Shown: positions 40,870-49,588 of the stretch, one piece after another
Layout of the letters: every line of letters begins with the position of its first letter
Position numbering within the stretch: the first letter of the stretch is position 1
Source: Avichristensenella sp031549905
Lineage (GTDB): Bacteria; Bacillota; Clostridia; Christensenellales; Aristaeellaceae
Assembly (NCBI GenBank): GCA_031549905.1
Contig: JAVBPC010000076.1
Coordinates: 1-64,000, forward strand
Direction of reading: 5' to 3'
Length of the DNA stretch: 64,000 nt
Notes under the pieces: model-generated
Database searches by the model: none
Told to the model about the DNA's origin: nothing
Seen by the model: only the letters and a program-made list of their open reading frames with translations
Program-made: the position numbers and the translations under genes

Positions 40870-43167
40870 CTAGCATCCGCCCTCAAGCATGTCCGCCCGC
40901 GCGCCTTCCGCATCGTAATACCCGTATGGAATCCATTCGTTCGCCGGGGGCATGTCAAAGAGCAGGCTTTGGATCGGGCTCCATACCGTCAGGCTTCGGC
41001 CCGGCTGAATCTCCACAAACGCATCCGGTGTGGCGGGAACTTCGCCAACCCGGGCGTACGCGCCGTAGATATCGTTAAACGCCACCACATCATAGGTGGA
41101 AGAGCCTGGATAGGAAAGCAGCAGCACAAACTGATCCGTGGTACCCGTCATGCTGACGATGTTGCCCGGCAGCCACCAGGATGGGCCGCCCTCTGCCCAC
41201 AGGCCGAATTCGCGCTCGCGCTCTACCCAGATGGTTCTGCCTATCGATGATACGCTCAGAAGCGGCTCATCCGGCTGGTACAGCGGGGCGATCTTGCCAT
41301 CCACCCGCTGCTGCACAAGGTTCTTGTAGAAGTTCACGATCAGCGGGCCGCTGTCCTCCATCAGGGCCACGACATGGCCGGTGGTGCGCGCGATGCCCTT
41401 GTGCGCGCCATCCTTGCGAGACAGCGTGCGAATGGAAATTTCCTCGCCGATGATGGTGTAATACCAGATGGCATCCATATCGGCGTAGAAAACTTCATCG
41501 TAGAGGCCAAGATCAAGCCGCGCGGGGCCATTGCCGGGCTTCCTAATCACCCAGCCGAACCTGCCCTGCGCGTCCTTTCCGTAATAGATGAACGAATCCC
41601 CGGCAGGGATAATCGCGGCGGGCAGCGTATCCGTCAGCGCGGTGCGCGCGCCGTCCGGCCCCTGGCTGATCAGGCAGTAGCGCTGCGTCTCCTCGGAATA
41701 CCCCCGGCTGATGATGAAGCCGCCGATCATGACGCAATCGGACCGGTTGCCGTACGCGGCGCAGGTGAAGAGAGAAACATCATCATCAAACAGCGCTGCG
41801 GGGCCGGTGGCGTGTTCCTTCGCCGCCTGATAATTCTCTATGTTTTCGATTTTGTACCCATAGGCTATCGCCTGGTCATACGCGCCGAACGCCTCTTGGT
41901 ATTCACCCTGGGCGAACTGCGCCTCGCCCCCCAGGAACCAAAGGTTTGCGCTTTCCGGGAAGATAGCAAGCCCCTTCAGGCAGGTGAACGCGGCTTCCAC
42001 AGGTTCGCCAAGTTCAAGCTGCACGCCTGCCAGGTTCCAGTGCGCAAGGTCGGTCGTGGGGTTCAGGGTAATCGCCGTCTCCAGCACCACAATCGCATCC
42101 CCGGGCATCCCCATAAGGTTAAACACCGCGCCAAGATCGTTGTGATATTCCCAGTTCGTCGGGTCAATGCTGATCGCGGTATCCAACGCGGCCCATGCGG
42201 CCTCGTACCGCCCAAGCCCGGCCAGCGCCTCCCCACAGCCGCCGTGATACGCGGCAATTTCCGGGTGCTCGAAAAGCGCCTCATCAAACAGGCTCGACGC
42301 CTCTTCGTACTGGCCGTCATCCATCAGGGCACGCCCGCGCGCTATGATGTCGGGATCGGGCCCGGCGGGCGCTGGAACGGGCGCGGCGGCAGGTTCAATC
42401 TGCGCGATCTGGATGTGGTAGGTATCCTCTGTCCAGTCCAGCAGAATCTGCAGCGTTTTGCCAGATTCTTTCGAAGCGGCGGTCAGCTCGCCGCTGCCCG
42501 GCTCCGTCATCAGGGCATCATACGCCGCGTCAAAGCCGTATTCCGTGCACAGCACATCGATGTAGGCCGACAGATCGTCGCGCACGGCAGCGCTTTTGTA
42601 GGTGTATTCCTGCGAACCCCAGGAGCTTGCGCCCGACATGATGCACTCGCGCTGGCCGACCACAGCGGGAATGGTGGGCAGCACATCCGCGCCCAGCGTG
42701 TAGGTTTCGATGCTGAGCGGGGTGCACCCGCCGCCGATATCGCCGTACGGCAGGGTATATTCCAGCTGTCCGTGCTCTTCGTGGTTGTACACTTCCACAG
42801 TGTAGCGCACATCGCTCCACTCGTTATCCACCCTGAAAGGAACTTCGAAGGGCATGTCTCCGCCGGCCGGAATCTCGGGGTATTCATCAAACATGGACCG
42901 CAGGTCATACAGTTCCGCATCGCCCTGATATGCCCGGATGATCAGCGGGTTGCCTGAAATCGTAAACTCTGAACCGTTGGTAAAGTCAAACGACAGCACT
43001 ACCGTTTCCGTGCCGCCATACGCGGCGCCATCGAACCGCACGCCGGTCAGCGCGAAGCGGTAGTTGCCCAGCTCGCCGTTTACGCCGATGGGGGATTCCG
43101 TCAGCGCTGCGGCGCTCACAGTGAGCAGCAGCGCGGCTAAGCAAAGCCAGCAAAGGTGTTTCTTCAT
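40870..43167 (-). CDS. large secreted protein: DUF5067-like domain, TPR repeats, C-terminal propeller
   Basis: This 765-residue exported protein has three parts after its signal peptide. Residues 25-130 form a DUF5067-like immunoglobulin fold (L-G-N-Y-R-F-A-L-T-G-V and V-V-L-S-F-D-F-T-N). A proline-alanine linker leads to about five TPRs (residues 275-430; A-R-G-R-A-L-M-D-D-G-Q-Y-E-E-A). The last 300 residues look like a beta-propeller with repeated R-Y-C-L-I-S and G-W-V-I-R-K strands. It probably acts as an extracellular scaffold. It sits directly after the small LuxR gene in the same operon. Confidence 0.8.
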   Translation of the reverse strand: MKKHLCWLCLAALLLTVSAAALTESPIGVNGELGNYRFALTGVRFDGAAYGGTETVVLSFDFTNGSEFTISGNPLIIRAYQGDAELYDLRSMFDEYPEIPAGGDMPFEVPFRVDNEWSDVRYTVEVYNHEEHGQLEYTLPYGDIGGGCTPLSIETYTLGADVLPTIPAVVGQRECIMSGASSWGSQEYTYKSAAVRDDLSAYIDVLCTEYGFDAAYDALMTEPGSGELTAASKESGKTLQILLDWTEDTYHIQIAQIEPAAAPVPAPAGPDPDIIARGRALMDDGQYEEASSLFDEALFEHPEIAAYHGGCGEALAGLGRYEAAWAALDTAISIDPTNWEYHNDLGAVFNLMGMPGDAIVVLETAITLNPTTDLAHWNLAGVQLELGEPVEAAFTCLKGLAIFPESANLWFLGGEAQFAQGEYQEAFGAYDQAIAYGYKIENIENYQAAKEHATGPAALFDDDVSLFTCAAYGNRSDCVMIGGFIISRGYSEETQRYCLISQGPDGARTALTDTLPAAIIPAGDSFIYYGKDAQGRFGWVIRKPGNGPARLDLGLYDEVFYADMDAIWYYTIIGEEISIRTLSRKDGAHKGIARTTGHVVALMEDSGPLIVNFYKNLVQQRVDGKIAPLYQPDEPLLSVSSIGRTIWVEREREFGLWAEGGPSWWLPGNIVSMTGTTDQFVLLLSYPGSSTYDVVAFNDIYGAYARVGEVPATPDAFVEIQPGRSLTVWSPIQSLLFDMPPANEWIPYGYYDAEGARADMLEGGC

Positions 43168-43221
43168 GTATTTTCGCCGCCTTTTTCGTTTTCGTTGATT
43201 GTGGCTGCCTGTTTTGCCCGG

Positions 43222-43569
43222 CTATCTGACATCCCCGCCTTCATCCAAAGGGATAGCCCTTGCGCCATCGGCCAGCGCGTAGCGCAGGATCAGCTGCGCG
43301 CGGTCGTGCACATCCAGTTTCTTGTACAGTGCCGTGCTGTGAAAGCTGATGGTCGTCAACTTTACGCCCAGGATTTCAGCGGCTTCGCGCATCTTTTTGC
43401 CCTGCACCAACAGATCGAAAACCTCTCTCTCCCGGGGCGTGAGGGTTTGCAGGCGTTCGCCGGCGGGCAGGGGTTTCTCTGCGCTTAGCGTGCTGCTTTC
43501 CGCCGCGTCCGCCGCACTCCTGTCCGGTTTGGAGAGCACCGCCTCCTTCAGTTTGGCAATCCATTTCAT
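43222..43569 (-). CDS. small LuxR-type response-domain protein
   Basis: This 115-residue cytoplasmic protein is mostly a LuxR/GerE helix-turn-helix (L-T-P-R-E-R-E-V-F-D-L-L near residue 43, then T-I-S-F-H-S-T-A-L-Y-K-K-L). It is preceded by a short K/A-rich tail without receiver or ligand domain. It would bind DNA as a dimer. It is the first gene of a secreted-protein operon and lies directly downstream of the repeated promoter element, so it may be autoregulated or may tune the two operons together. Confidence 0.88.
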   Translation of the reverse strand: MKWIAKLKEAVLSKPDRSAADAAESSTLSAEKPLPAGERLQTLTPREREVFDLLVQGKKMREAAEILGVKLTTISFHSTALYKKLDVHDRAQLILRYALADGARAIPLDEGGDVR

Positions 43570-43589
43570 GGTTTTCCCCCGCTTTCACT

Positions 43590-43640
43590 GTCATGGTACG
43601 GGCTTTTGCGGTGCTTGCATAGCTGGTAAAGTGCACAGGT
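43590..43640 (-). promoter_or_regulatory. shared promoter/LuxR-box candidate, copy 2
   Basis: On the minus strand, ACCTGTGCACTTTACCAGCT is followed by GCAA, GCAAAA and TACCAT, aligning with copy 1 over roughly 50 bases. It precedes the small LuxR gene start at 43569. The GTGCAC centre is a natural dimer site. Confidence 0.6.
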
Positions 43641-43650
43641 ATAGGCAAAA

Positions 43651-43712
43651 TGACCCTGTGAAAACACACAGGGTGGCATAAAACAACAACGCCAACGTTT
43701 TTCGCAGGCGTT
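43651..43712 (-). terminator. double terminator after the membrane LuxR gene
   Basis: Two hairpins lie in series on the minus strand. AACGCC/GGCGTT overlaps the stop codon (43688-43712) and is followed by GTTGTTTT. ACCCTGTG/CACAGGGT (43652-43674) is followed by CATTTTG and repeats the hairpin at 39463-39486. Confidence 0.75.
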
Positions 43713-45141
43713 ATGTGGTAAGGGTGAAACGGTCGCTAAACTTGGCGAAAAGCTCAGTGCGGCTGCCCACGCCCATTTTGCGGTACAGGCCGTGGCAGTG
43801 AAAGTTGACGGTGGATTGCGAAATGGATAGCTCCGCACCGATTTGGCGCATGGTTTTGCCGCAGAGAAGCAGCGCGCAAACCTCGCGCTCCCTGGGCGTG
43901 AGGTCGGGGTACTCAACCTGGCTTGCCTGTTCTACGGTTTCGCGCACCAGATCGATGTCAATCTGGCGGAATGCATCCGCCCATTCCATCGTGAACAGGT
44001 GGCGCTGCAATATCGGCGCTACAAGCACCGTAATCTGCAGGCAAATCGCCATCGCAGCCAGCGAAAGCACCAGCGGGGTTTGCAGCAGCGCATCCAGATC
44101 AAACTGGAAAACCAGCACCGGAAGCAGCGTCAGCAGCGCCTCAAGGCCGCAAAACCACCGGAAGAACGCAATGTGCCGCGCTTTTTTGCCGATGCCCAGC
44201 ACCATGTACATCGTGGCGGCCATGCCGAATGTTTCCCCGGCGGATATCAGTCCCTGGGCCATGGAATGCGCGGCGTATGTGCGCCCGAACGCGAAAAGCA
44301 CCCCCACGGTGGTGGCCGCCAGGAACAGGTTCCACACATGCCAACTGCCGTGGCGCAGCCATATGTGCGCGGCCAGTATCAATGCGGCCCCCACAAGCGC
44401 CCCCACCCCGCATGCCATCAGGTTGGTCATCAGCGTATTGTAGGTAAGCCCCGCCAGCGTCGAGGTAAAGAATTCATACAGGGCCACCAGCACGAAAACC
44501 GTGTAGGTTCCGGCTTGCAGGCGCGGCGGGGATGCATCCCCATCCTCAGTGCCCCCCAGTCCCGCTTCCGCCAGCCCTTCCCCGCCGATATGGTACAGCA
44601 CAAACACCAGCGCCAGCGCGAAAAGGGCGGCGTTGGCGTACACGATGTCATAATCGAGCGCATAGGAACCCAGGCGCTGAAACACAGGCCTGAGCATCAT
44701 GCTCAGGGCGTAATGCAGCGAATGCAGCAGCAGGCCGGCCAGCCTTTCCGCGTTGTTCAGCCGGTACATCATCACATACACGGCAACCATGTAGCAGAAA
44801 CCCAGCGCCGCATCAAAAATCAGGCAAAAGAAGATTTCGTAGGCCGGCGGCGCGAAGTACATCAGCCCTACGGCCGCAAGCGCAATGCATGCGCACAGCC
44901 GCGTCAGGTGCAGCGAAGGCTTGCGCAGCAAAAACGCGCCCAACATGGGCGCGCAAAATGCAAAGCTTTGAAGCGTGACGGAATCCAGGCCCATCCATTC
45001 AAAATCACGCGCGGCATACATCAGATCAAATGTGCACATCACCAACGGAAACAAAAGAAACAAAGCAATATGATCCCTGCGGATATGCCGTGTGGATAGC
45101 GCCGGGCCGCCCAGCCGCTTTACAAACGCCTCGCGTAGCAT
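43711..45141 (-). CDS. membrane-bound LuxR-type regulator (multi-TM sensor plus C-terminal HTH)
   Basis: This 476-residue protein has about 12 hydrophobic helices in residues 25-390 and a C-terminal LuxR/GerE domain (L-T-P-R-E-R-E-V-C-A-L-L-L, then S-I-S-Q-S-T-V-N-F-H-C-H-G-L-Y-R-K-M). This makes a one-component regulator that senses in the membrane and binds DNA from there. The family is well known in Coriobacteriia such as Eggerthella; its presence beside secreted genes suggests control of them. Its gene ends in the same terminator/promoter block that starts the next operon. Confidence 0.88.
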   Translation of the reverse strand: MLREAFVKRLGGPALSTRHIRRDHIALFLLFPLVMCTFDLMYAARDFEWMGLDSVTLQSFAFCAPMLGAFLLRKPSLHLTRLCACIALAAVGLMYFAPPAYEIFFCLIFDAALGFCYMVAVYVMMYRLNNAERLAGLLLHSLHYALSMMLRPVFQRLGSYALDYDIVYANAALFALALVFVLYHIGGEGLAEAGLGGTEDGDASPPRLQAGTYTVFVLVALYEFFTSTLAGLTYNTLMTNLMACGVGALVGAALILAAHIWLRHGSWHVWNLFLAATTVGVLFAFGRTYAAHSMAQGLISAGETFGMAATMYMVLGIGKKARHIAFFRWFCGLEALLTLLPVLVFQFDLDALLQTPLVLSLAAMAICLQITVLVAPILQRHLFTMEWADAFRQIDIDLVRETVEQASQVEYPDLTPREREVCALLLCGKTMRQIGAELSISQSTVNFHCHGLYRKMGVGSRTELFAKFSDRFTLTT

Positions 45142-45178
45142 GGATTAAACCCCTTTCTGCCGGTTTATTCCCAGAGGC

Positions 45179-45194
45179 CTTTAAGTGGCACATA
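45179..45194 (-). promoter_or_regulatory. diverged third copy of the LuxR-box candidate
   Basis: The minus strand TATGTGCCACTTAAAG resembles ACCTGTGCACTTTA of the two stronger copies with one inserted base. It lies about 40 bases upstream of the membrane LuxR start. The rest of the 45142-45345 gap shows no gene and no strong hairpin. Confidence 0.3.
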
Positions 45195-45345
45195 TACGGA
45201 AGAAATGGGGGGCTCGGCCATGTAATAGCGCATTGTTATCATTTTGAAAGCGATCTGTCTGATATAAGAATAACACTTAGAATGCTTTTAGGCAAGAGGA
45301 TCATCTGTACAACAGGCAACAAGCGCATGGAGTCGGTCCTTGCGA

Positions 45346-46059
45346 TCACGCACGGCCTTCCGCGCGCATCAGCCAAAGGATGCCCTGCGCGATGCGCTCC
45401 GTGACATCGGTGAAATGCCCGCCGTCGTGCCATGCCAGTGCCGTTTCGGACATGCGGGGGTCATCCTGCAGCAGCGCGTGCGCCGCGCGCGTGGCGTCGC
45501 CAACGGCCGCCATCCTGGGGTTTCGCGCCTTTTCTTCTTTTGTGCCAAGGCTGAGGTATACGCGGCTATCCAGCCTTTTCAGGGGATGGGCGCGCATGTA
45601 GTCCATCCACCCATCATACCAAAGCGATCCGGAACAGCTGGCGCACCCCTTGAATCCGCCGGTTTCAAGCATCAGCCAAAGGGCGCACAGGCCGCCCAGT
45701 GAGTACCCGATCAGATACGCCTCATCCGGCGCGGGGGAAAATTGCCGCTGTATCTCAGGCAGCCAATGGGAAAGCAGCCAGTCCTTCAGGATGCCCGCCT
45801 GTCCGGCAAACGGTTCGTTTTTGGCGCTCAGCGGCGGCGCGGGCCACGGCGTGTAATCCCGGTGCCAATCCACCGGGCCGCTCCATGTCAATAGGAAAGG
45901 ACGGCAGGTGCCCTTTTCGATTTCCGGTAGGATGATGCGCTCTATCGCGGGAATATCCTCCGCAACCGTATCGCTTGCCAGGCAAAATACGGCGGTCATG
46001 TCTGCCCCGCTGCCAAACGCATGCGTAAAGATTGATTTGCTGTCGGGCGCTGCGCTCAT
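45346..46059 (-). CDS. alpha/beta-hydrolase, esterase D family-like
   Basis: This 237-residue cytoplasmic protein has the nucleophile elbow G-Y-S-L-G-G, a downstream L-Y-L-S-L-G-T-K-E-E-K strand and a late W-H-D-G-G-H-F that supplies the catalytic His. The layout fits the PF00756 esterase group (IroE, Fes, EstD), which hydrolyses siderophore esters, S-formylglutathione or acyl-sugar esters. No signal peptide is seen. A GGGAGAAG site precedes the ATG. Its neighbours do not fix the substrate; a gap of over 130 bases separates it from the sugar locus. Confidence 0.8.
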   Translation of the reverse strand: MSAAPDSKSIFTHAFGSGADMTAVFCLASDTVAEDIPAIERIILPEIEKGTCRPFLLTWSGPVDWHRDYTPWPAPPLSAKNEPFAGQAGILKDWLLSHWLPEIQRQFSPAPDEAYLIGYSLGGLCALWLMLETGGFKGCASCSGSLWYDGWMDYMRAHPLKRLDSRVYLSLGTKEEKARNPRMAAVGDATRAAHALLQDDPRMSETALAWHDGGHFTDVTERIAQGILWLMRAEGRA

Positions 46060-46130
46060 GCCGGCATCTTCTCCCTTGCAATTGCTTTGCCGCTATTGTA
46101 CCACGCGAAGGCAATTCTGCGCATAACAAT

Positions 46131-46157
46131 AAAGGGAAAGCAAGCGCTCTCCCTTTT
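46131..46157 (-). terminator. likely terminator of the sugar locus
   Basis: The arms AAAGGGA and TCCCTTT surround an 11-base loop, followed on the minus strand by ATTGTTAT. It lies 35 bases after the last FAD oxidoreductase stop. Confidence 0.6.
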
Positions 46158-46191
46158 CGATGTGGTGAAAACTATGCGAAACCCGTCCGCT

Positions 46192-47958
46192 TTACCCGAT
46201 ATCACAGGAAAACACATGCACCGTGTCGCCCTGCCATGCCGCGTCAAACCGGATGGAAACGCGCACCGTTTCATCCGGCAGCGGGATGAACACAAGCGCT
46301 TTGTGGTTTTCATCGCAGGTGACGGTGCATTCCGCGCCGCTTTGTGTCCAGGCTGTTACGGTAAACCGGCGTGCCAGCGCGGCGGGCATCTTCAGCGGTT
46401 CATCATCCTTCGCGATGTGTGTGCGCATGGCGAATGTCTGGTATTTGACATGCTTTGATATGCTTTCCCGAGAGAAATCCGGGTCCAGCGCAATGCGCAG
46501 CGACGCGCCCGTTACCGGCCTTGCAAGCGTCAATGCCAGCAAGTCCCCCGCGCGGAACGCCACGCTGTTCGTATCGCCCGCTGATGGCCGCTCCCGGCCG
46601 TTTTGCAGCACGGCGGCTTCGGCCTCCGGCAGGGAAAGCGTCGCGCCGCGCATGGCTTCGGGCATGGCGCGCGTTTTGCCGGGCAGAAAGCAGCCGTCAT
46701 CCAGCAGCATCTGTTGCAACAGCGCTATATGTTCCTGACCCACCCCGCGCGGAGATTGCCCCTGCCGCACCGCGATGGCCGCCGCCGTGCCTGCCGCCTG
46801 ACCTACCACCGCACACGTCGCCATAACGCGCGTTGAGCTCATCGCCATGTGCGTGGCGCTGATGTTGCGCCCGGCGAACATCAGGTTGCCGATATTCCTG
46901 GAATACAGCGCCCGATAGGGGATGCGGTAAGGCACCTTGGGCGTGATGTGGTGCGAGGAATAGCCCGGGTAGCGGAAGCCTTCCGGCGCGTGGTTATCCA
47001 TTGTCCAGCCGCCGAATGCTGCGACATCCGCCCACTCCGTGCCTTCTTCCAGGTCGCGCTGGTTCAGGATGACATCGCCGATATAGCGGCGGCTTTCCCG
47101 CTTGCCGGGCAGGAAGCCTATCCATTCCAGTTCCCAGTTGTCTACCCCGTGGTCGCCGTGGTTCTTGATGTGATCCCACACGCCAAACGCGGTTTTCAGC
47201 AGCTCTGTGCGGATGGATTCGGCGTCTGCGATGGTGTCCTCCTCGCCGCCCAGCTCAATCCACCAGAAGTTGACGCCCGTGCCCACGAAATCATGGTTCT
47301 TCATGTGCATGCTCTCATCGGTAGGGTAAACATGCGCCCACGGCGGCGGCGTGAATGCGCAGGGGCGGTCCCCTTCCCGCGCCTGTATCAGGCAGGTGTT
47401 GCCCATGGTCTTGCGGTCGGGCAATACTTCCGCGCCGTACTCGCCGTGTTCGCCGCGCCCCTCGCGGCCCACGCGGTATTCGGCCCCGGAAAGCGGCGCC
47501 AGGATGCTGTCGCCCGAGCAATCCAGGAACACCTTTGCCGATACGGTATGAAAGGTATAGCTGGTCAGCTGCCAGCCGGTGACGGAAGCAATCCGATCCC
47601 CATCCATCGCCAAATCCAGACAGGAGCAGTTCATCAGCACGGTAAGGTTCTTTTCCTGCGCCGCAATCTGAAACAGCACGCTATCCCATACGGAGGGGTT
47701 CATCGTGGGGTTTCGGTAGATGTTTTCCAGCTCAATCTCCTGCAGCAGCCCGGTTTCGCGGTTTTCTTTGCCGTGCGCGCCGCGAATCCACATCCTGACC
47801 TCGCTGGAGGCATTGCCGCCCAGCACGGGCCTATCCTGCATCACCATGACCTTTGCCCCGTGGCGCGCGGCGGAAACCGCGGCGATCAGCCCGGCCATGC
47901 CGCCGCCCACGACACACACATCGGTTTCATGCGATAGATGCCGCAAATTTTCGTTCAT
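46192..47958 (-). CDS. FAD-dependent oxidoreductase (FAD_oxidored family), 588 aa
   Basis: The N-terminal Rossmann motif V-V-G-G-G-M-A-G-L-I-A-A-V-S-A-A-R (about 17-33) binds FAD. G-G-N-A-S-S-E-V-R-M-W follows, then a C-terminal M-A-S/T-C-A-V-V-G-Q-A-A-G-T-A-A-A motif. These mark the PF12831 family of anaerobic flavoproteins, often found beside carbohydrate genes. The last 150 residues form an extra beta-rich domain absent from the two paralogues at 52989 and 54367. The ATG overlaps the kinase stop as ATGA. It is probably an oxidase or dehydrogenase for a sugar or polyol; the substrate is unknown. Confidence 0.85.
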   Translation of the reverse strand: MNENLRHLSHETDVCVVGGGMAGLIAAVSAARHGAKVMVMQDRPVLGGNASSEVRMWIRGAHGKENRETGLLQEIELENIYRNPTMNPSVWDSVLFQIAAQEKNLTVLMNCSCLDLAMDGDRIASVTGWQLTSYTFHTVSAKVFLDCSGDSILAPLSGAEYRVGREGRGEHGEYGAEVLPDRKTMGNTCLIQAREGDRPCAFTPPPWAHVYPTDESMHMKNHDFVGTGVNFWWIELGGEEDTIADAESIRTELLKTAFGVWDHIKNHGDHGVDNWELEWIGFLPGKRESRRYIGDVILNQRDLEEGTEWADVAAFGGWTMDNHAPEGFRYPGYSSHHITPKVPYRIPYRALYSRNIGNLMFAGRNISATHMAMSSTRVMATCAVVGQAAGTAAAIAVRQGQSPRGVGQEHIALLQQMLLDDGCFLPGKTRAMPEAMRGATLSLPEAEAAVLQNGRERPSAGDTNSVAFRAGDLLALTLARPVTGASLRIALDPDFSRESISKHVKYQTFAMRTHIAKDDEPLKMPAALARRFTVTAWTQSGAECTVTCDENHKALVFIPLPDETVRVSIRFDAAWQGDTVHVFSCDIG

Positions 47959-49583
47959 ATGCTTTCCTCCGCAAGCCGCCTCAGGCGCTTCATGACATCG
48001 TTGCCGCCCCGGCCAAAGTAGCCTGAAAGCAGCTTGTATTCCGCGTACAGCTTCGTATAGATGGCTGTGTGCGCTGCGACCGGCTCGTACGCGATGCCGC
48101 TCAGGCAGTGCATCGCCCGCGCCGCTTCAAACACGGTGGCGTGCCCGCCTTTTTCCGCACCGGCGGCGGTGGCGGCAAACATCGCGGAACCGATGGCCGG
48201 CGCCTGGTCCGAAAGGCTGACGCGAATCCGCTTGCCCAGCACATCCGCGTATATCTGCATCAGCAGCGGGTTTTTGCGCACAATGCCGCCGCACGCCAGG
48301 ATTTCGCCTGGGTCGATCCCCTCGGTCTCGTGCGCCTCCAGGATGGCGCGGGTGCCGAACGCCAGAGACTCCATCAGCGCGCGGTAGATGTCCTCCGGCC
48401 GGGTTTTCAGCGTTAGACCCACAATCATGCCGGAAAGCTCCGCATCCACCAAAGGGGATCGGTTGCCGTTGATCCAGTCCAGCGCCAGCAGGCCGCTTTC
48501 GCCGGGCCGCAAATGTGCCGCTCGCTCGGTCAGCAGATCATGAGAAACCCCGCAGCTGCCCGCATACCAGCCAAGCAGATCGCCCGCGCACGCCTGGCCG
48601 GATGCGTACGCGTAGTACCCCGGCAGGTCGCCGTCCTCGGTCAGGCTGCACACGCCTTTGACGCTGCGCCTTTCCGGGAACGACAGCAGCACGCCCAGCG
48701 ATGTGCCGATCGTCACCAGCGTTTTGCCGGGCCCGGTGATGCCAAGGGCAGGCACGGCGGCGTGCGCATCCAGCTGCGGCACGGCCACGGCGATGCCCCC
48801 GCAAAGGCCAAGCTTTTCCGCCATGGCCTCGCTAAGCCCCCCGCAGCTTGCGCCCAGCGGCAGCAGCGTGCCCTTTATTTTGTCCTCAATTACGTTTGCG
48901 AAATTCGGGTCCAGCGCCGACAGCAGCGCCTTGGATGGATACCCAATCCCCTTGCGCCAGAAGGCTTTCAGCCCGGCGGCAGCTTCGCTGCGCGTGAGGC
49001 TCCCGGTCATTTGCAATGTCAGCCAGTCGCACAGATCAATAAAAGCATCCGCCGCGCGGTATACTTCCGGATCTTCGCGCAGCGTTTCCAGCACCTTGGG
49101 CAGGAATGTTTCGCTGGATATCCGCCCGCCGTTTCGCGCCAGCAGATCGGGGTCCATTTCACGCGCGACGGCAGTAAAATCGTCTGCTTCCCTGTGTGCG
49201 GCGTGGTGCTTCCACAGCTTAACCCACGCGTGCGGCCTGTCCGCGTACTGCGGCAGCAGGCACAGCGGCGTGCCGTTTGCATCCACAAGCACGATGGTGG
49301 TGGCGGTGCTGTCCACGCCGATGCCGATCACGTCGGTCTTGTCCACGCCGCTTCCGCGCAGCACGGCGGGCACGATTTCAAGCAGCGCATCCAGGTAATC
49401 CTGCGGGTGCTGCAATGCCCAGCCGGGCGGCAGTTCCATTCCGCAGGGCAGGCGCCCATCGATCACGCCGTGCGCGTACGCGTGCGACGCCTCCCGAAGC
49501 ACCGCTCCGTCCCGCACGCGGCACAGCACCGCGCGCGCGGACAGCGTGCCGAAATCCACCCCGATCACGCATTTGCAGGCCAT
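47955..49583 (-). CDS. ribulokinase-like FGGY carbohydrate kinase
   Basis: This 542-residue protein has a two-domain actin-like kinase fold: V-D-F-G-T-L-S-A-R-A at the phosphate-1 loop, G-V-D-S-T-A-T-T in the second strand, and W-K-H-H-A-A as in AraB. A second ATPase half has G-T-S-L-G-V-L-L-S-F and G-G-I-V-R-K-N-P-L-L-M-Q. The length and the K-L-W-K-H-H motif favour ribulokinase (L-ribulose to L-ribulose-5-phosphate). No araA or araD is present in the window, so it may act on a related ketose or polyol. It is ATGA-coupled to the FAD enzyme downstream. Confidence 0.85.
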   Translation of the reverse strand: MACKCVIGVDFGTLSARAVLCRVRDGAVLREASHAYAHGVIDGRLPCGMELPPGWALQHPQDYLDALLEIVPAVLRGSGVDKTDVIGIGVDSTATTIVLVDANGTPLCLLPQYADRPHAWVKLWKHHAAHREADDFTAVAREMDPDLLARNGGRISSETFLPKVLETLREDPEVYRAADAFIDLCDWLTLQMTGSLTRSEAAAGLKAFWRKGIGYPSKALLSALDPNFANVIEDKIKGTLLPLGASCGGLSEAMAEKLGLCGGIAVAVPQLDAHAAVPALGITGPGKTLVTIGTSLGVLLSFPERRSVKGVCSLTEDGDLPGYYAYASGQACAGDLLGWYAGSCGVSHDLLTERAAHLRPGESGLLALDWINGNRSPLVDAELSGMIVGLTLKTRPEDIYRALMESLAFGTRAILEAHETEGIDPGEILACGGIVRKNPLLMQIYADVLGKRIRVSLSDQAPAIGSAMFAATAAGAEKGGHATVFEAARAMHCLSGIAYEPVAAHTAIYTKLYAEYKLLSGYFGRGGNDVMKRLRRLAEESI

Positions 49584-49588
49584 CTCGT

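Noticed and set aside
41374..42957. 527-codon plus-strand frame over the TPR protein
   Set aside because: The minus strand encodes a signal peptide, TPRs and a propeller; the plus frame has no start signal or family.
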